Shown here piece after piece: positions 1-10,829 of a DNA stretch of 29,949 nt. Below the pieces are notes generated by a model. That model was not told the origin of the DNA. It ran no database searches and saw nothing but the letters and a program-made list of their open reading frames with translations. This DNA comes from Larix sibirica (Eukaryota; Streptophyta; Pinopsida; Pinales; Pinaceae). The DNA lies in the NCBI GenBank assembly GCA_004151065.3, contig NWUY0304138035.1:1-29949 (forward strand), given 5' to 3'. Within the stretch, counting starts at the first letter, position 1, and every line of letters starts with the position of its first letter. Made by a program: the position numbers and the translations under genes.

Positions 1-1168
1 GGTCCATTTGAACCAGGCTCCTCATAAGGGTTCCTATTTAAACCGGGGCTATTTCTCCAGCAGCTGTTTTAAGCGAAGGTTCTACAAGCTGATATCATGT
101 TTAGCCACCTGGTACTTATTTTCAATGCGGTAGAATTTCTTCACCGGTACTATTATTTTATTTGTCCTCCGGTACGGCGATCTATTATGGCCCTCCCGGT
201 CCGGTCCTTCTGATCAAAAAACAAATGGGTTTAATTGGGAATGGCGTAAATGCGGGCGAATAGGTAATAATATAATTAATCAATCGAAAAGCTTCATCAG
301 TGGGTCCACCCCCACCAACAACTACTATCTATGGCCCATAAGTTTAATAAATCACGCGTATCGGTGACCACCTCACTCACACATTCTCGGTTCATTATGG
401 ATCCGTCCGTTGGACCACGCCCCAGCTCCAACTACTATATGCGCTATCAATTGAAAAACAAAATCCATGTCCAGGCCCACCACCCCAGAAGATGTTGTAA
501 GTTGTGCCTGTAGTAGCGCCCCACATCTGAATATGGCAGATGCGAAGTGAAATGTATATTATTTTGGTAATGTGAGAATGGGAGACTTATATAAAAAGAA
601 TTGATGGGTAACTCAGGGTCAAACCTTTCTAGTAATATGGATCTATTTATGCAGGTTGCATTATATATGTTATTATACACCGTGCATTATAAACTTATCC
701 AGGTGTACCGTAAGACATTGTGCATTGGTTCTAAGAAGACGTGTCCTCCATCGGTTCCAAAACCTAACCCATAAGAAGCCCCATTTCCAAAATCTTAAAG
801 AAGACGTCTAAAAAGAAATCCTCTATTGGTTCCAAAATACACTAAGACATATACCTCCTGGCATGGATCACTGTATTCAGCTCAGTCCAGCAAAGCGAAG
901 CGAAGTAACCTAGTATATTATTCCAGCCCGAGTATTCCTGCCTAAAGCATCCAAAAAAAAAAATAAAAAAACCTTTTTGTTTTTGCATTATTTGAGGACT
1001 CATAGGGAATAATAAAATAGATTTTTATTAATGAGAATTGGCATTAAAAAAAGTTTCTATATCATTTGACCCAGTTGCCTTGAAGTTTAGCGCCACTGCT
1101 CTCACGTTTGGCAAGAGAAGACAGGAAGGATAGGAGGATAGAGCCAAGGAGACAGATACATTAAAGCC
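1..1168. other. Non-coding stretch with short diverged repeats
   Basis: No credible gene is seen; the short frames here have no recognisable motif. Two imperfect copies of a segment containing a CAACTACTAT core lie at about 303-330 and 412-441. An A-rich then T-rich tract lies at about 951-985. The motif AGCGAAGCGAAGT near 895 recurs near 6682, and CTCCTGGCATGGA at 855-867 recurs exactly at 9179-9191. This is the scattered short-repeat texture usual in plant mitochondrial intergenic DNA. Confidence 0.5.
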
Positions 1169-1210
1169 ATTCACGCTTGTCAGGTAGGGTACCTTTCATG
1201 CTTGTCAGGG
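1169..1210. repeat. Two-copy imperfect direct repeat (CTTGTCAGG)
   Basis: Segments at about 1169-1184 and 1195-1210 both read TTCAYGCTTGTCAGG, with a period of about 25 bases. The copies have diverged outside the core. No function is suggested. Confidence 0.5.
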
Positions 1211-1330
1211 AAGGACAGTCAGCGATGGCAAGTGGCACCGGTTAGTGATTGATTGTCCACATCTACCGACCGATAGGAACGAAAGTACGGACAAATGCTT
1301 GAACGTTGGTTACCAATCGACACAAAAAAC

Positions 1331-1442
1331 AAGGGGCTTAAAGCTACTCAATTGGGTTACTCCACGGGGCCATAGGTAGGTCACAAGCTACTCAATTAGC
1401 CTATTCACCAAGGGGCCTACTACAGGGGCTTACTCAGCTACA
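1331..1442. repeat. Imperfect tandem repeat of about 45 bases
   Basis: AAGCTACTCAATT occurs exactly at 1341-1353 and 1385-1397. Each copy is followed by a diverged TTACTCCACGGGGCC-like segment, and GGGGCTTA recurs at about 1333 and 1425. This is a decayed tandem array of two to three units. Confidence 0.6.
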
Positions 1443-2079
1443 CATAATGATACACATACAATAAAAAAAATATATAGATATCGCAAACTTACAGATATAG
1501 CGTAGAAAATACAAAATAGTCTCAGGATACTCGACTGCGGCTGCTTAAACTGGGCTTGCTTGGATACCGGGCTCGGTTGTGGGATACTCGGCGGGCTTGC
1601 CTACCTGGTGAAGAGCAGGCACTTAGTTCGGGCATAAGACCAGAGATTTTCAAATTGCCTCCCCCTCGTACCTCTTTCAAGCGGCGATGGCCGCCCTGTC
1701 GGTCGAGCGGGAAAGTACCTCACCCCCTACGGGTCGACTCATTTGCCATTCTTTGAAAATCAAATTGCTATTGCCATCGCTGCTATTGCCCACCACCGTT
1801 GCTATTGAATCACTTTGTACAACTGACGATTAAAGTTATCTTTATATATATATATTGGCATTATAATACGTTTATAACAGATAGGCAAATTGCACTGCTA
1901 GGAGAATTCTATTTCTTAATGCTAACTATATTGAGGAATTTATTAGTAGTTTTAGAAGGAGCTCGAGGATGAATGAGTCTTACCCAGAAAAAGGCCAACC
2001 AATTTATTGAGGAGCAAGGAGGAAGAGCTCTATTAGGATTACCCAAACAGCCACGAGTTATTGATTAACTTTTTTACTT
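1443..2079. other. Non-coding stretch
   Basis: No gene recognised. A TA-rich tract lies near 1842-1858. The plus strand at 1983-2068 is open for about 28 codons (MSLTQKKANQF...), but it is flanked by stops and matches no family I recognise. Confidence 0.4.
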
Positions 2080-2535
2080 CTATTTTATTGATGAGTATGC
2101 TGTTTTCACAAAAAAGATCCAACCGAGCGATGAGGAGGTGGAGCCGGATAACTCACTAGACCAGAAGCAGTCTCCCGGGAGGAGGGAATAACCAGGAGCC
2201 AAAAGCCATGAAAACACCTGTTTTTTACTTACGAGCATATGGTCGATTAAGCCATGCGACAGACAATATTGATTGAGTTCAACGGATTGTTTGATAACTG
2301 AATCCTTATGCTTATGCTGGCCGGAAAGGAGCAGCCCGCGAGGTATGAGGTAGAGGAGACAATTAATTTGATAATGCGGAATATTTTGGTTGGGCTGAAA
2401 GGAAAGGAAAAACAATTTATTTATTGCTTCAGATCGGGCGCAGACACCAAGTTTGGCTGGACCAGAGTTTTTCAAACCTTTCAAATTTAAGGTTTGACCT
2501 TTATCAAAACCTCGTTTTTGGTGAAAATACCCCAT
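2080..2535 (-). CDS. Unrecognised 151-residue open frame, doubtful gene
   Basis: After the RT frame this is one of the longest uninterrupted frames in the window. The protein starts MGYFHQKRGFDKGQ and has Ser/Leu-rich patches (for example SGSTSSSLGW near the C-terminus). I see no domain, catalytic motif, signal peptide or clear membrane helix. Plant mitochondrial DNA often contains chance frames of 100-150 codons, and there is no neighbouring gene to support this one. The start is simply the first ATG of the frame. Probably spurious; a lineage-specific mitochondrial ORF is the alternative. Confidence 0.15.
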   Translation of the reverse strand: MGYFHQKRGFDKGQTLNLKGLKNSGPAKLGVCARSEAINKLFFLSFQPNQNIPHYQINCLLYLIPRGLLLSGQHKHKDSVIKQSVELNQYCLSHGLIDHMLVSKKQVFSWLLAPGYSLLPGDCFWSSELSGSTSSSLGWIFFVKTAYSSIK

Positions 2536-3226
2536 TCAGACACTTAAAGTGAGTTTTTTCATATTTCCTCTGGTGGTAAGTCCTTCTTTTATTTTATATT
2601 GGGTTTGCATGTAATGGTGTACTTTTATATCTTCTGGTGGTAACATGGAGCATGCGCGTCATAACAGCAAAAATCTATGCTATTACAAGAGGGCATCCCC
2701 TCGTCATCGGTTCAAAAACTGAAAAGAATCCTTCCACCCTGAATTGCCTGCACGGAGCCATTCACTGAAGTGATGTCCCACCCCATAAGCCGCCATCTGT
2801 TCACAGCCGGCAAAGAAGCCATTCACTCACTGCACTTGTCTCTGGGCCCACCCCACTCTGTATTTGTTGGCAATCCAATTGAATCAATCAGTCTCCGGTG
2901 CCCACCTCTGCCGATGTGTGTTGTTTCCGTTCGTTGGTCCTTGAGCTACTCGCCAACTATGTTATCAATCAATCTCATCAATAACTCCTCATCGGTGCAC
3001 TCACATCCTCTACGTGTATGAGAATCGGGATCACCAAGGGATTGTGCTATGTGAATTGTGCTATGGGCATGCATTACACAAAACAAAGTGATACATTTTA
3101 TGCTAGCTACCCATGGATCTTATTTCCTTTCCCGGCGGCTAGATCTTCTTTGTATTCGTTGGCGGAGACATAATAGGTCACTGGGGACCTGAAATAGAGT
3201 TCTTATTAAGCTAAATCTTCATTTAA
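2536..3226. other. Non-coding stretch with CTGGTGGTAA pair
   Basis: No gene recognised. CTCTGGTGGTAAGT near 2570 and TTCTGGTGGTAACA near 2634 form a short diverged direct repeat. The plus-strand 83-codon frame at 2770-3021 has no recognisable motif. Confidence 0.4.
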
Positions 3227-3310
3227 TGCATTTAGATCACTTACAAGAAGAAGTTAGGGAGGCCGCTGTTAGAGGTTTAGGTACGGTAATCGATCGGTTG
3301 GCTGAAGACT
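3227..3310 (+). pseudogene. Short peptide fragment resembling a HEAT-type helix
   Basis: A 27-codon frame reads MHLDHLQEEVREAAVRGL and continues to IDRLAED before TAA. The EVREAAVRGLG pattern resembles one helix of HEAT/ARM repeat proteins. The frame stays open a few codons upstream of the ATG and again after the stop. It is far too short to assign, and one helix-like stretch can arise by chance. Recorded as a possible transferred coding fragment only. Confidence 0.15.
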
Positions 3311-3420
3311 AATCATCCTCTGCTGCTCGAATTGTATATCAACGTAAGTAAGTATATCTTTCAGGTTAAGCCGAATGTGGTAGGCTAAGTGAGGCTTCTA
3401 TGGCTCCTGGTTATCCCCTC

Positions 3421-3550
3421 CCATTGGATTAGAGCGGATTAGCGGAGCCCAGTCGATTAGCCCGGCGGATTGGATCAGCGAATTGGATCAACCGAGAGCG
3501 CCCATCTTAGTTGATTAGCCCAGCCCAGTGGATTAGAGTAGCCGAGCTGA
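3421..3550. repeat. Degenerate GATTAG/GGATCA repeat cluster
   Basis: The segment is built of scrambled units such as GGATTAGAGCGGATTAGC, GATTAGCCCGGCGGATTGG and GATTAGCCCAGCCCAGTGG. GATTAG occurs five times in about 110 bases, alternating with GCCCRG units. This looks like a decayed tandem array. Confidence 0.6.
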
Positions 3551-4455
3551 GTATCCCCCCTCCCCAGCTATTCCTGCAAGAGCCGGACCTAATTTGAAGG
3601 AAATAAGGAACCGCCTCGCCCCTTCACTGCACTTCGTTCCTCGAGTTCAAGCAAGCCCAAAATTGAGTTCTTGACCCCAGATAGATATCAGTAGCCTAGG
3701 ACCCTTGAAAAACACGTAGTGCCTTTATTCTTGGAATGGTTTGGGAGGGTTTGAAGTTCAAAAATTGTATGGAGGATCAGAGTATATTCAAGTGAACAAG
3801 GAAAGAAATGGTACCCCTAAAATGAATGGTAAGTGCGCCTTATAAGGATATATCCCTCAATAACTTCTTGCTTGGGCAGATGGGAACTATCCTTCTTTAG
3901 GGAGGGCACTTAACTTTATATAAGCGAGCATCCGTGTAATACCTCACTGTCCGTTCTGTCCAGTCTTTATAGCAGGGAGGGAAGCAGGCGATTTATTGAT
4001 TTCTCATAGAGTGAGTGGCAGCTGCCCAATTGCTATTGCCCGTTAGCAGCCAGCTTTTCAGCCCACGAACTAGATGAGGTAAGGTTTACGGTACGTGTTA
4101 GTTAACGAACTTAAGCTAGCGATCGATGGTTCAGAAACGTAGTTGCTTTCTCGATGAAGCAAAGGAAAGAAGGGGCTACTATAAATACTTATAAAGAAAG
4201 ATAGGTCCATCTTCCAGAAATAAGGCCAGGTGCACAAGAGGATAACTCGACCGGCCACCCTTTCACTAGTTCATGCACCACTGGGTGAATAGGTTTTAGA
4301 GCTTATAATATGCCACTTTGAAGTACTGAATTTACCCATTTGGAAAACTCCGTACCTAACTACCCAAATTCCATCTTGCATAGGCTGGTTACCTTTGAGG
4401 ACTTAATACCCAGTTTTAGAAGGGTGAGACAGGGTGGTTATAAGCACTTAGGCGG
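3551..4455. other. Non-coding stretch
   Basis: No gene recognised. Around 3725-3795 the plus strand gives WFGR in one frame and CMEDQSIF in another, faintly like a Ty1/copia reverse transcriptase, but this is too weak to call. The minus-strand 62-codon frame at 4070-4258 has no motif. Confidence 0.4.
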
Positions 4456-4788
4456 GTGGGACAGACAATAAGTTACGAGACAGTTAGGCAGGTAATAGAA
4501 CTGATAGGGAGCAAGGCAATTCAGATGAGGTCTTTTGAGTTTCTCATTCACCGGCTTCCTCCGATAGGAGTGCGTCTACCTGAAGTAGGAATTCCTACGC
4601 TAGGGAGGTGTAGATCTTCAGAAAGGGAAAGGGAGGGATTATTCCATCCAATAATGAGTGGGTATACATTCAAGGAAGGAAGGCTCAGGTCTCCATTACG
4701 GAAGGAGGTGGGTCGTGCCTGCTTTCAGTTCGTCTTACAATGTTCAGTTGAGGGTAGGTATAATAAAAGTGAAAAAAAGAGTGTTTAA
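4456..4788 (+). CDS. Unrecognised 110-residue open frame, doubtful gene
   Basis: The frame starts MGQTISYETVRQVIEL and is basic overall (many Arg and Lys), ending KSEKKSV. I see no conserved motif, membrane segment or family resemblance. It contains the 14-base palindrome at 4585-4598. The basic composition loosely recalls organelle ribosomal proteins, but no match can be claimed. Most likely a chance frame. Confidence 0.15.
   Translation: MGQTISYETVRQVIELIGSKAIQMRSFEFLIHRLPPIGVRLPEVGIPTLGRCRSSEREREGLFHPIMSGYTFKEGRLRSPLRKEVGRACFQFVLQCSVEGRYNKSEKKSV
4585..4598. repeat. Perfect 14-base palindrome
   Basis: GTAGGAATTCCTAC is exactly self-complementary. No adjoining gene suggests a regulatory role; it could be chance. 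Confidence 0.6.
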
Positions 4789-5699
4789 AGCGAATAAAAT
4801 AGCCTTCTAATTAGTTTTGACCTACCAGAGCCCCGAGCTCCAGATATTGCTGGATGGCATGGCACGGCTGGTCGTATGATGAAAGTAGCAAATAAAAAAA
4901 AGAGTCGCCGAGGTGCGGAGCGATTTAGGCACTTAATTAGTTACAAAACCGCAATTCGCTAATGGATTACTCTAAAATGCAAATAATATTGTTACTATAG
5001 TGACAATTATGTATTTGTGGCCGCAATACTGCTCCTGCATTTTTCTCATTTCACCTTGTTAATGAATGGACTATCATACAACTAGTGACACAACTGACTG
5101 TACCTACGCGGACGTGGGCTAGACCGACCCCATTCAGTTCATTCTTAGCTTCGAACACCTTACTATTCTTATTTGCACCTGCATCTCCTTCTTTCCGGAG
5201 CATAAAGAGTAATCTAGATACAAGGAATACTTTATTCCATCTTTCCGCAACCGCAACTGTGAAGGAACAGCTAGCTCTCTTTTGAGCCTCATATTTGTTT
5301 TCCAGTTCGGTCGTTCCCGTCAATGCGAGCACTCATTATCTGCTTGGGATGATTAGCAGTGAAGGTATTCATCTTTCTTTCCTAATCTCGGCATTCCGAT
5401 GCGTAGAGAATAGTGCTAGCCCTACCTACCTGATAAAGAGTTATGTGGATAAAACTTTGTTAGTGGTAAACTTCTGATGCCCTACCCAGCCTTAGCTCAG
5501 TTAGGAAACTACTCCGTTTCGTGTCAAGGGCTAAACTCGGCACTGGAATACCAAGACAGGGATGGAGGGTTCCGCGGGACAGCAGGAGCAAAGCTTAATC
5601 CAATTCCACTTATTCTAGTCTCTTAGCTTTCCCTCAACAAATAAACTAAATATATGCCCTACAATTATAGGCAACCCATGCATTAGGATTATGTGCTTA
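4789..5699. other. Non-coding stretch
   Basis: Overlapping frames on both strands at 5051-5332 (93 codons minus, 66 codons plus) have no recognisable domain and are probably accidental. TTAGCTCAGTTAGG near 5491 recalls a tRNA D-arm, but the flanking sequence does not fold as a tRNA. Confidence 0.4.
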
Positions 5700-6062
5700 C
5701 CTACGAAGAACACACTTGGGTGGGCCAAGCATTTTCTCAAAAGATGGCTTCCCTATCTGGATAGGGCCACCAGGCTGGGATGAAGATGACGGATCTTTAT
5801 CTGAAGGATCACTCTCAATATTCTCGTAATTATGAGTCCTAGTCTGTCAATTTACTATCTGATCACACACGTCAATGTTAGCACTCAATGATATGCCTCC
5901 TTGTTGGGGGTAACCTGTTGTGTCCCCTTGTGGGAGTGCAGGATTTGATACAACCATTGGTTGCTACTGCTGAGGAGGGAATGTATTTGTAAGTACAGAA
6001 GGTTGCTTTGTAGTTATCTGCTGGGCTAAGATGAATCTAATCCATCCTAAGACACTGGTAAG
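5700..6062 (-). pseudogene. Decayed Pro/Gln-rich coding sequence
   Basis: Read on the minus strand, one frame stays coding-like through three blocks separated by single stops. They are about 32 codons ending TNTFPPQQ, 38 codons starting QPMVVSNPALPQGD, and 49 codons containing SDPSDKDPSSSSQPGG and ending PPKCVLRR. The stops are TAG at 5964-5966, inside a Gln run, and TGA at 5847-5849. A further coding-like block (VKFPFDLLGGAW) lies upstream at about 6060-6240 in another frame. The composition is that of a disordered linker such as a transposon gag or ORF1 region, but no domain is identifiable. Origin unknown; a transferred nuclear element is my inference. Confidence 0.4.
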
Positions 6063-6240
6063 TTAGATGATATGCCCCACAAATTTGGCAAGGATGCGCA
6101 AGCAGGCTCGACCCAAGCCCCACCCAATAAGTCAAATGGAAACTTTACCTTTTTCGAAGCCTTAGTGCCTCCCATCACAGCATTTTGGGTTTGTGCAATC
6201 CCTTGCTCAGTGTTAGACTTATTTTTCTATTCTTCTTGCC

Positions 6241-7639
6241 TCTAGGTTGCTGAGGATTCTTTGGTTGTGTGGCTTGGACCGAATTGCTAGGAACACTAGT
6301 GGATGCCTGCCTACTTTATTCAGGTTTTCCCATGCTACCAACCACCCGGAATGTGTATCAACCAGACCGGCGGCTCACAGACCTGAATTTAGAGCGTGCA
6401 CGGGCTTGCTTGGCTTGGGTGCGTGGGCACAGCATTCTATTACCTTTACCCTACTTGCATTACCTTAACCCTTGACTTTGCAATTCAGGCGCCCAGGCCC
6501 CAGGCGGAGGGACAATTACGAATTTGTATAGTTGACTATAGCCAAATTAGAGTTATCGACCCCGATGAATAATGCTTCGGACCCCAGATAAACAAGGGGC
6601 GAGGTACAACCCGATCGACAAAAGTGGTGGAGGGAGAGGTACGAGAGCCGACATCGCGCGAAGCCCGACCAAAGAAGGGCGAGGAGCGAAGCGAAGTGTC
6701 TTGGTTAGTTGAACACTCTGCCCAAAGTATTTCGAAGACAATATTTAGTTCCACGAAGACGAAGGAGGAAAATATGCTATTGCTGCTATTCAATTCATTC
6801 GTGTCTGAAGGGAATCTTAATATGTAATTAAGAAACAATAGTAGCTTGTTGTTTTATAGGCTTTATCATATTTAGTAAGAGGAGTTTGGTTAATACGTTC
6901 AAAGCTACTAAAGCTTTTTATCATAGGAACCTATCCATTAAAAAAAGATCAGAGCTATACAAGGAAGCGAAGGTTACCTAAGTAAGTTCTGCAAGATGCC
7001 TCCCGCGAATGAAGTCGATCTCATCGGCGATCTAAACAAAATCATATTGACATAAACCCACCAGCTCGTTTTCTATCTCCCTAACCCAGCAGCGTCACCC
7101 CAAAGCCTTCAATCCATTTGATACACTTGACTTGCCCCGTTTCTTTCTCCTGCCTCCCTGCTTCCGTTTATCCTACAGAGTGTTATTCCTGGTACTTACT
7201 TTATATATCTCTTACTTATATCTTTCATTCTGGTTTCTGGTACCCCGTCTCTTCTCTGCTCCCGTCTACTGGGTTACGTCCACGCCCATCTCGTTTTTGG
7301 TTCCTGTTGGTGTGATTGTGCTTTGTTAGTTAGCTTTTCGCACCGCTGGTCCTGGATCAACAACTTACTGGTGCTGGGCAAAAGAAAAAGGATCATACCC
7401 TGCCTGGTCTGGTGGATATTGCTGCCGAACCGATCATCTTATTGGCAGAAGTGACGACAAGTCGGCGGCTCCAGTCCCCCTCGTAGGGAGAGGAGACCTG
7501 GAAGAGTCGCCGTGTGGATTCAATCAGTCAATCAATCAATGTGAACATAGTAGGAAGGATAGCTTGATAGGCCACGTGAGCAAGCATTCCCTATCACCTG
7601 GCGTATAGAATGCTTAATTGAATGATCAATCGTCTGGAT
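6241..7639. other. Non-coding stretch
   Basis: Several 60-100 codon frames overlap on both strands (6247-6475, 6536-6838, 7118-7329), but none carries a recognisable motif. The segment 6620-6700 is purine-rich with GGAGCGAAGCGAAGTG, sharing AGCGAAGCGAAGT with the region near 895. The stretch 7100-7300 is pyrimidine-rich. (TCAA)-type runs occur near 7525-7540. Confidence 0.4.
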
Positions 7640-7790
7640 TACCGATACAGCTACTACTACTGGCTACTACAACTCTTACGGCTGTTGCTGCTACTAATAC
7701 GGCTGCTCTTACGGATACGGCGACAGCTAGCTACGGCTACGGGGAAGGCAGCGACAGCTACGGCTACTACTGCGGAAACATCGTTGGCAG
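7640..7790 (+). repeat. CTA/CGG triplet-rich tract, possibly once coding
   Basis: The sequence is dominated by CTACTACTA, TACGGCTAC and CAGCTACGG triplets. All three plus frames are open over much of it. One frame reads SYGYGEGSDSYGYY, a Tyr/Gly/Ser-rich repeat like those of nuclear low-complexity proteins; the other frames give Leu- or Ala/Thr-rich runs. Either a trinucleotide-repeat expansion or a piece of a Tyr/Gly-rich protein gene would explain it. It directly abuts the LINE fragment. Confidence 0.5.
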
Positions 7791-7835
7791 AGGAGGCCTC
7801 AACCCGTCTTTCCATCAACCGGTGCCAGTTTGAGG

Positions 7836-8102
7836 AGGTGGTTTTTTTCCGATCCATCCAACAAGGTTGGCCTATCACTCCAGCGCTTTATGTTTTGGCC
7901 ACAAAACAAGTGTTGGGATACTTCCTGGATCATAACGTGGGTCTAAGTTGAATTACAGGACTTCCTCTTCCTCAACCTAATGCAGGCCAGCGGGTAAATG
8001 AACATTTCAGATTCTTTCTTAACTATTATGGAGGACCATCCTTCTTGGGACAACACCATGGAATGCCCTAATACCTTTTGTCTTGCCTCAGGCTCTATTA
8101 TA
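7836..8102 (+). pseudogene. LINE (non-LTR) reverse transcriptase fragment, broken
   Basis: Two frames together match the palm region of plant L1-type LINE reverse transcriptases. The first block contains RSIQQGWPITPALYVLATK, the GxxQGxPxSPxLY box, then LGYFLDHNVGLS, a TGA stop at 7949-7951, and ITGLPLPQPNAGQ. After a frame change near 8005-8010 the second block reads DSFLTIMEDHPSWDNTME and FCLASGSII, ending at TAA 8103. The [FY]ADD catalytic residues expected before DSFLT are missing at the frame junction, so it cannot encode an active enzyme. Such fragments are nuclear in origin and reach plant mitochondrial genomes by intracellular transfer. Confidence 0.75.
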
Positions 8103-9539
8103 TAATAGAAGAAAACCCCATAGGGCCAACTTCCAGTCCTCCACTGGTTTACTACTCAGAATTGGGCCTAGATTCGACCTATGCAGATCTTCAATTTCCT
8201 GAACTTGAGGAAAAGGGAACTTTTCGTGGTATCTGGTAGTGGTGCAAGCATCTATTCAAGTGAGCCTCTAGTTGTAGGTCCTAAGATCCAGAGTCGACAG
8301 GAGAGGAAGGAGTATGGGTCGCGAAGCAGTTGCTCCCATGGAAGGGACAATGATCACTTACCCATGGGGCGGAAAAGAAAGGTTTCAAGCGAAGCTCGCT
8401 CTTTTTTTTATCTCTCCCATACAGGCAGGATTCTTCTTCCACCGGAATATAGGTGCCATTCTATGCCCATCTCTCCGTGCCTATGTCTATCTATACCCCA
8501 TTCTTTCGGGTAGGGCCGGAAGAGGTACATAGCTTGTTGCTCAAGGCCGATGCTCCGATCCCGACCAATCAAGTTGCACCGATGCGCTCCCCACTTCCCC
8601 TAACAAGCGCCCTTGTGAGAGGCAGGCGGTTGTCCTCAATCACTCTCCGATGAGGGAACGAACGACCCCACCACCTTCATTATCCAATGTCTGTGCCATG
8701 GATGGAAATTCTTTCGTAATAAAGAAATAGGAGAGAAGGTAGCAAGCATGAAATGAGGGAAGGCTGGACGACAGACAATGGAATTGCAAGGTAAAGGGTG
8801 AACCAGAGATCTTTCTTTTCAGGGGTGGGGAAGATGATGCATCTACTATAATAGGTGGTTCTCATATCATAGGTGGTAAGGTCAGGTGGATTCACGAAGG
8901 TCAAGGTTTAGTTCGGCTCAGTCTCGTCCATTCAGCAGCAGGCTCAGAATCTTATGACTTTTTTCCACCTCTTTCAGTCAGAGTAAGAATCAGAGTAAGC
9001 CCGCTAAGGCCACCCTTTCGTGCATCTAGGCCCTTAGGATAAGCAGGCTTTTGATCATCGCGCGTAGCTACGGGAGTCTCTTCGCTAGTGTTCACTTTAC
9101 AATTAATAGGCACATGATCCTATCCTCGATGCATTGTAAGTATTGTTCATGGGTTACAAAACCTAAAGAATACATTGACTCCTGGCATGGAGTACCAGCA
9201 TGAAAGTACCGGCATGGAGTGATCGCCACCTGTCTATTGAGTACTGACTATTGGAACCTTCTGTCAATGACCACCTCCATCTCCTTATTGGCGACCTCCT
9301 ACTGTCAAAGAGAATCTCATGGCTAGCTTGACCTTTTTTCTGAAACCAATCAGCCACCAGTCGCTTCACATGCTTCAAGCTTGCTACAAACTGACTCCTT
9401 TGAATAAGGATCAAATAAAAGCCAATTGTAAAAAAAAGAAAAAGAAAAATTGAAATAAAGAAACTTTCTTATTGGAGTTTACTATAAAAACTTAGTACAT
9501 CTACAAGATCAACTCCAAGTTTTATTTCTCTACCGGCCG
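8103..9539. other. Non-coding stretch, start may be LINE-derived
   Basis: The first 150 bases may continue the decayed LINE, but I cannot align them. Overlapping plus frames at 8181-8653 and a minus frame at 9163-9414 have no motif. GGCATGGAGT occurs at about 9184 and 9222 as a short direct repeat, and CTCCTGGCATGGA at 9179-9191 matches 855-867. Confidence 0.4.
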
Positions 9540-10060
9540 GGCCACTCATTCAGACTCACTAAGAAAGGTAGTAGGGGACTCATCAAACTACATATAAGGC
9601 TTCTTTCACTCACATAGGCTCACTAGCTATGAGAGGTAAGAAAGGGACCCCGACGAAGGAGGGCACAGAAAGACAACCCCGAAGGGGATCCAATCAGAAT
9701 GTATGTAAGAAGCTTAGTACAATGTATGTATGGGAAGTAAGTAGGGGACTCAGACACATACTATTAAGCCCCGAAGAGAACCATAGATACCCCGGAGGAA
9801 TCCCATAATAACGTAGATAATCATATCTAACTCATCAAGGTAAGGTAGGGAAGACAGAATCATACACTCAAGGTTGTTGTTGGAAGTATGGGACTCATTC
9901 ATATAAAGCTTATCATACTCACTACTCGTATCTCATACTCGTTCTACTCTCATAATAACGTATAGAAAATAGAATACATATAACGCTTCTAATACTCACT
10001 CAAGGGACAGAAAAAAGAATCATTCATGTATCTCATACTTTCATGTTCTTTTTTTAGAGA
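9540..10060. repeat. Field of diverged repeats (GGGACTCAT, ATAATAACGTA)
   Basis: The unit GTAGGGGACTCA followed by a CATA-rich and AAGCYT segment appears near 9571, 9741 and, as GTATGGGACTCATTC, near 9886. CATAATAACGTA occurs near 9804 and 9951. CTCATACT is scattered through 9910-10040, and ATGTATGTA runs occur near 9700-9730. No reading frame crosses it. It resembles an old tandem array or several insertions of one small repeat family. Confidence 0.6.
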
Positions 10061-10829
10061 ATATGGGACAATGAAATAATAACCTCTAGAATATAAGGTA
10101 CTGGCTGAAAAGCGAGATGGTTCATTTCTTTCTTTGATGAAAGGGCTCCCTTCTCTCTCCCCACGAAACTTGTCCAGAATGAGTTTGGATCAATCGTGTT
10201 CAGCAGGTTCCAATCCCTACCGGCCTACCACCTCCAACAACCAGCTCGCGAGGTAGCCCAGGTTCCAGTGACTATTGGTTCACGTGATTATTACTATGAC
10301 TTGGACAGAGAGCTTCCAGCCAGGGTCTCCTTCCCCGTCCCAACTCGGAGATTTACTGGATTGGACTTCATATGCTCTCCCAGTCACCGCGCAATCAATA
10401 GGCACACACCCACCACCCATTCTCTTCCCCCTGTTATTCCATTCCACTTGCTATAGTCCATACATAAGAAGGCTTCCCAAGCAGGAAGGATATAGAGTTA
10501 GGCTGAGAACTTAGAGGCTTAGGCGGGACAGAGAGCGTAGAAGGAGTGAGGCGGGGTAGCCACTCCACTAGAGGCCAGGTTATTAGAGGATAATTTATCA
10601 CCTTGCCCGTCTTCATGAGGCCTGTGCCTTACATTGGGAGCCACATGCCCTGGTTTTTTTATCATGTTATGTATGTCATTCTACTTGCTTCATTAATGCG
10701 CATATGCTTCAATATCGTTGCATACTAAGTACTGCTAGATTGGATTGGTTATTACGCGATCTTGCCTTCAGTCCATTAGGGGGAGGATTTAGATCCAATT
10801 TTGGGGAAACTTATCTAGGAAAAGCCAAA
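10061..10829. other. Non-coding stretch upstream of the gypsy fragment
   Basis: Overlapping 60-86 codon frames at 10196-10616 have no recognisable motif. GGTAGCCCAGGTTCC and similar GC-rich pieces look transferred, but no source is clear. Homology to the retroelement begins abruptly at 10830. Confidence 0.4.

Noticed and set aside
3725-3795. Possible Ty1/copia reverse transcriptase remnant (WFGR, CMEDQSIF).
   Set aside because: The two motifs lie in different frames, and the expected catalytic VDD segment downstream is not seen. Too short to separate from chance.
5485-5560. TTAGCTCAGTTAGG looked like a tRNA D-arm.
   Set aside because: No 7-bp acceptor pairing, anticodon arm or TTC-arm at the right spacing.
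6247-6475. Two overlapping plus frames of about 70 codons.
   Set aside because: No motif in either frame; probably a chance pair in GC-richer sequence.
7118-7329. Hydrophobic 65-codon frames suggesting a small membrane protein.
   Set aside because: The segment is pyrimidine-rich, which gives Leu/Phe/Ser-rich translations in every plus frame by composition alone.
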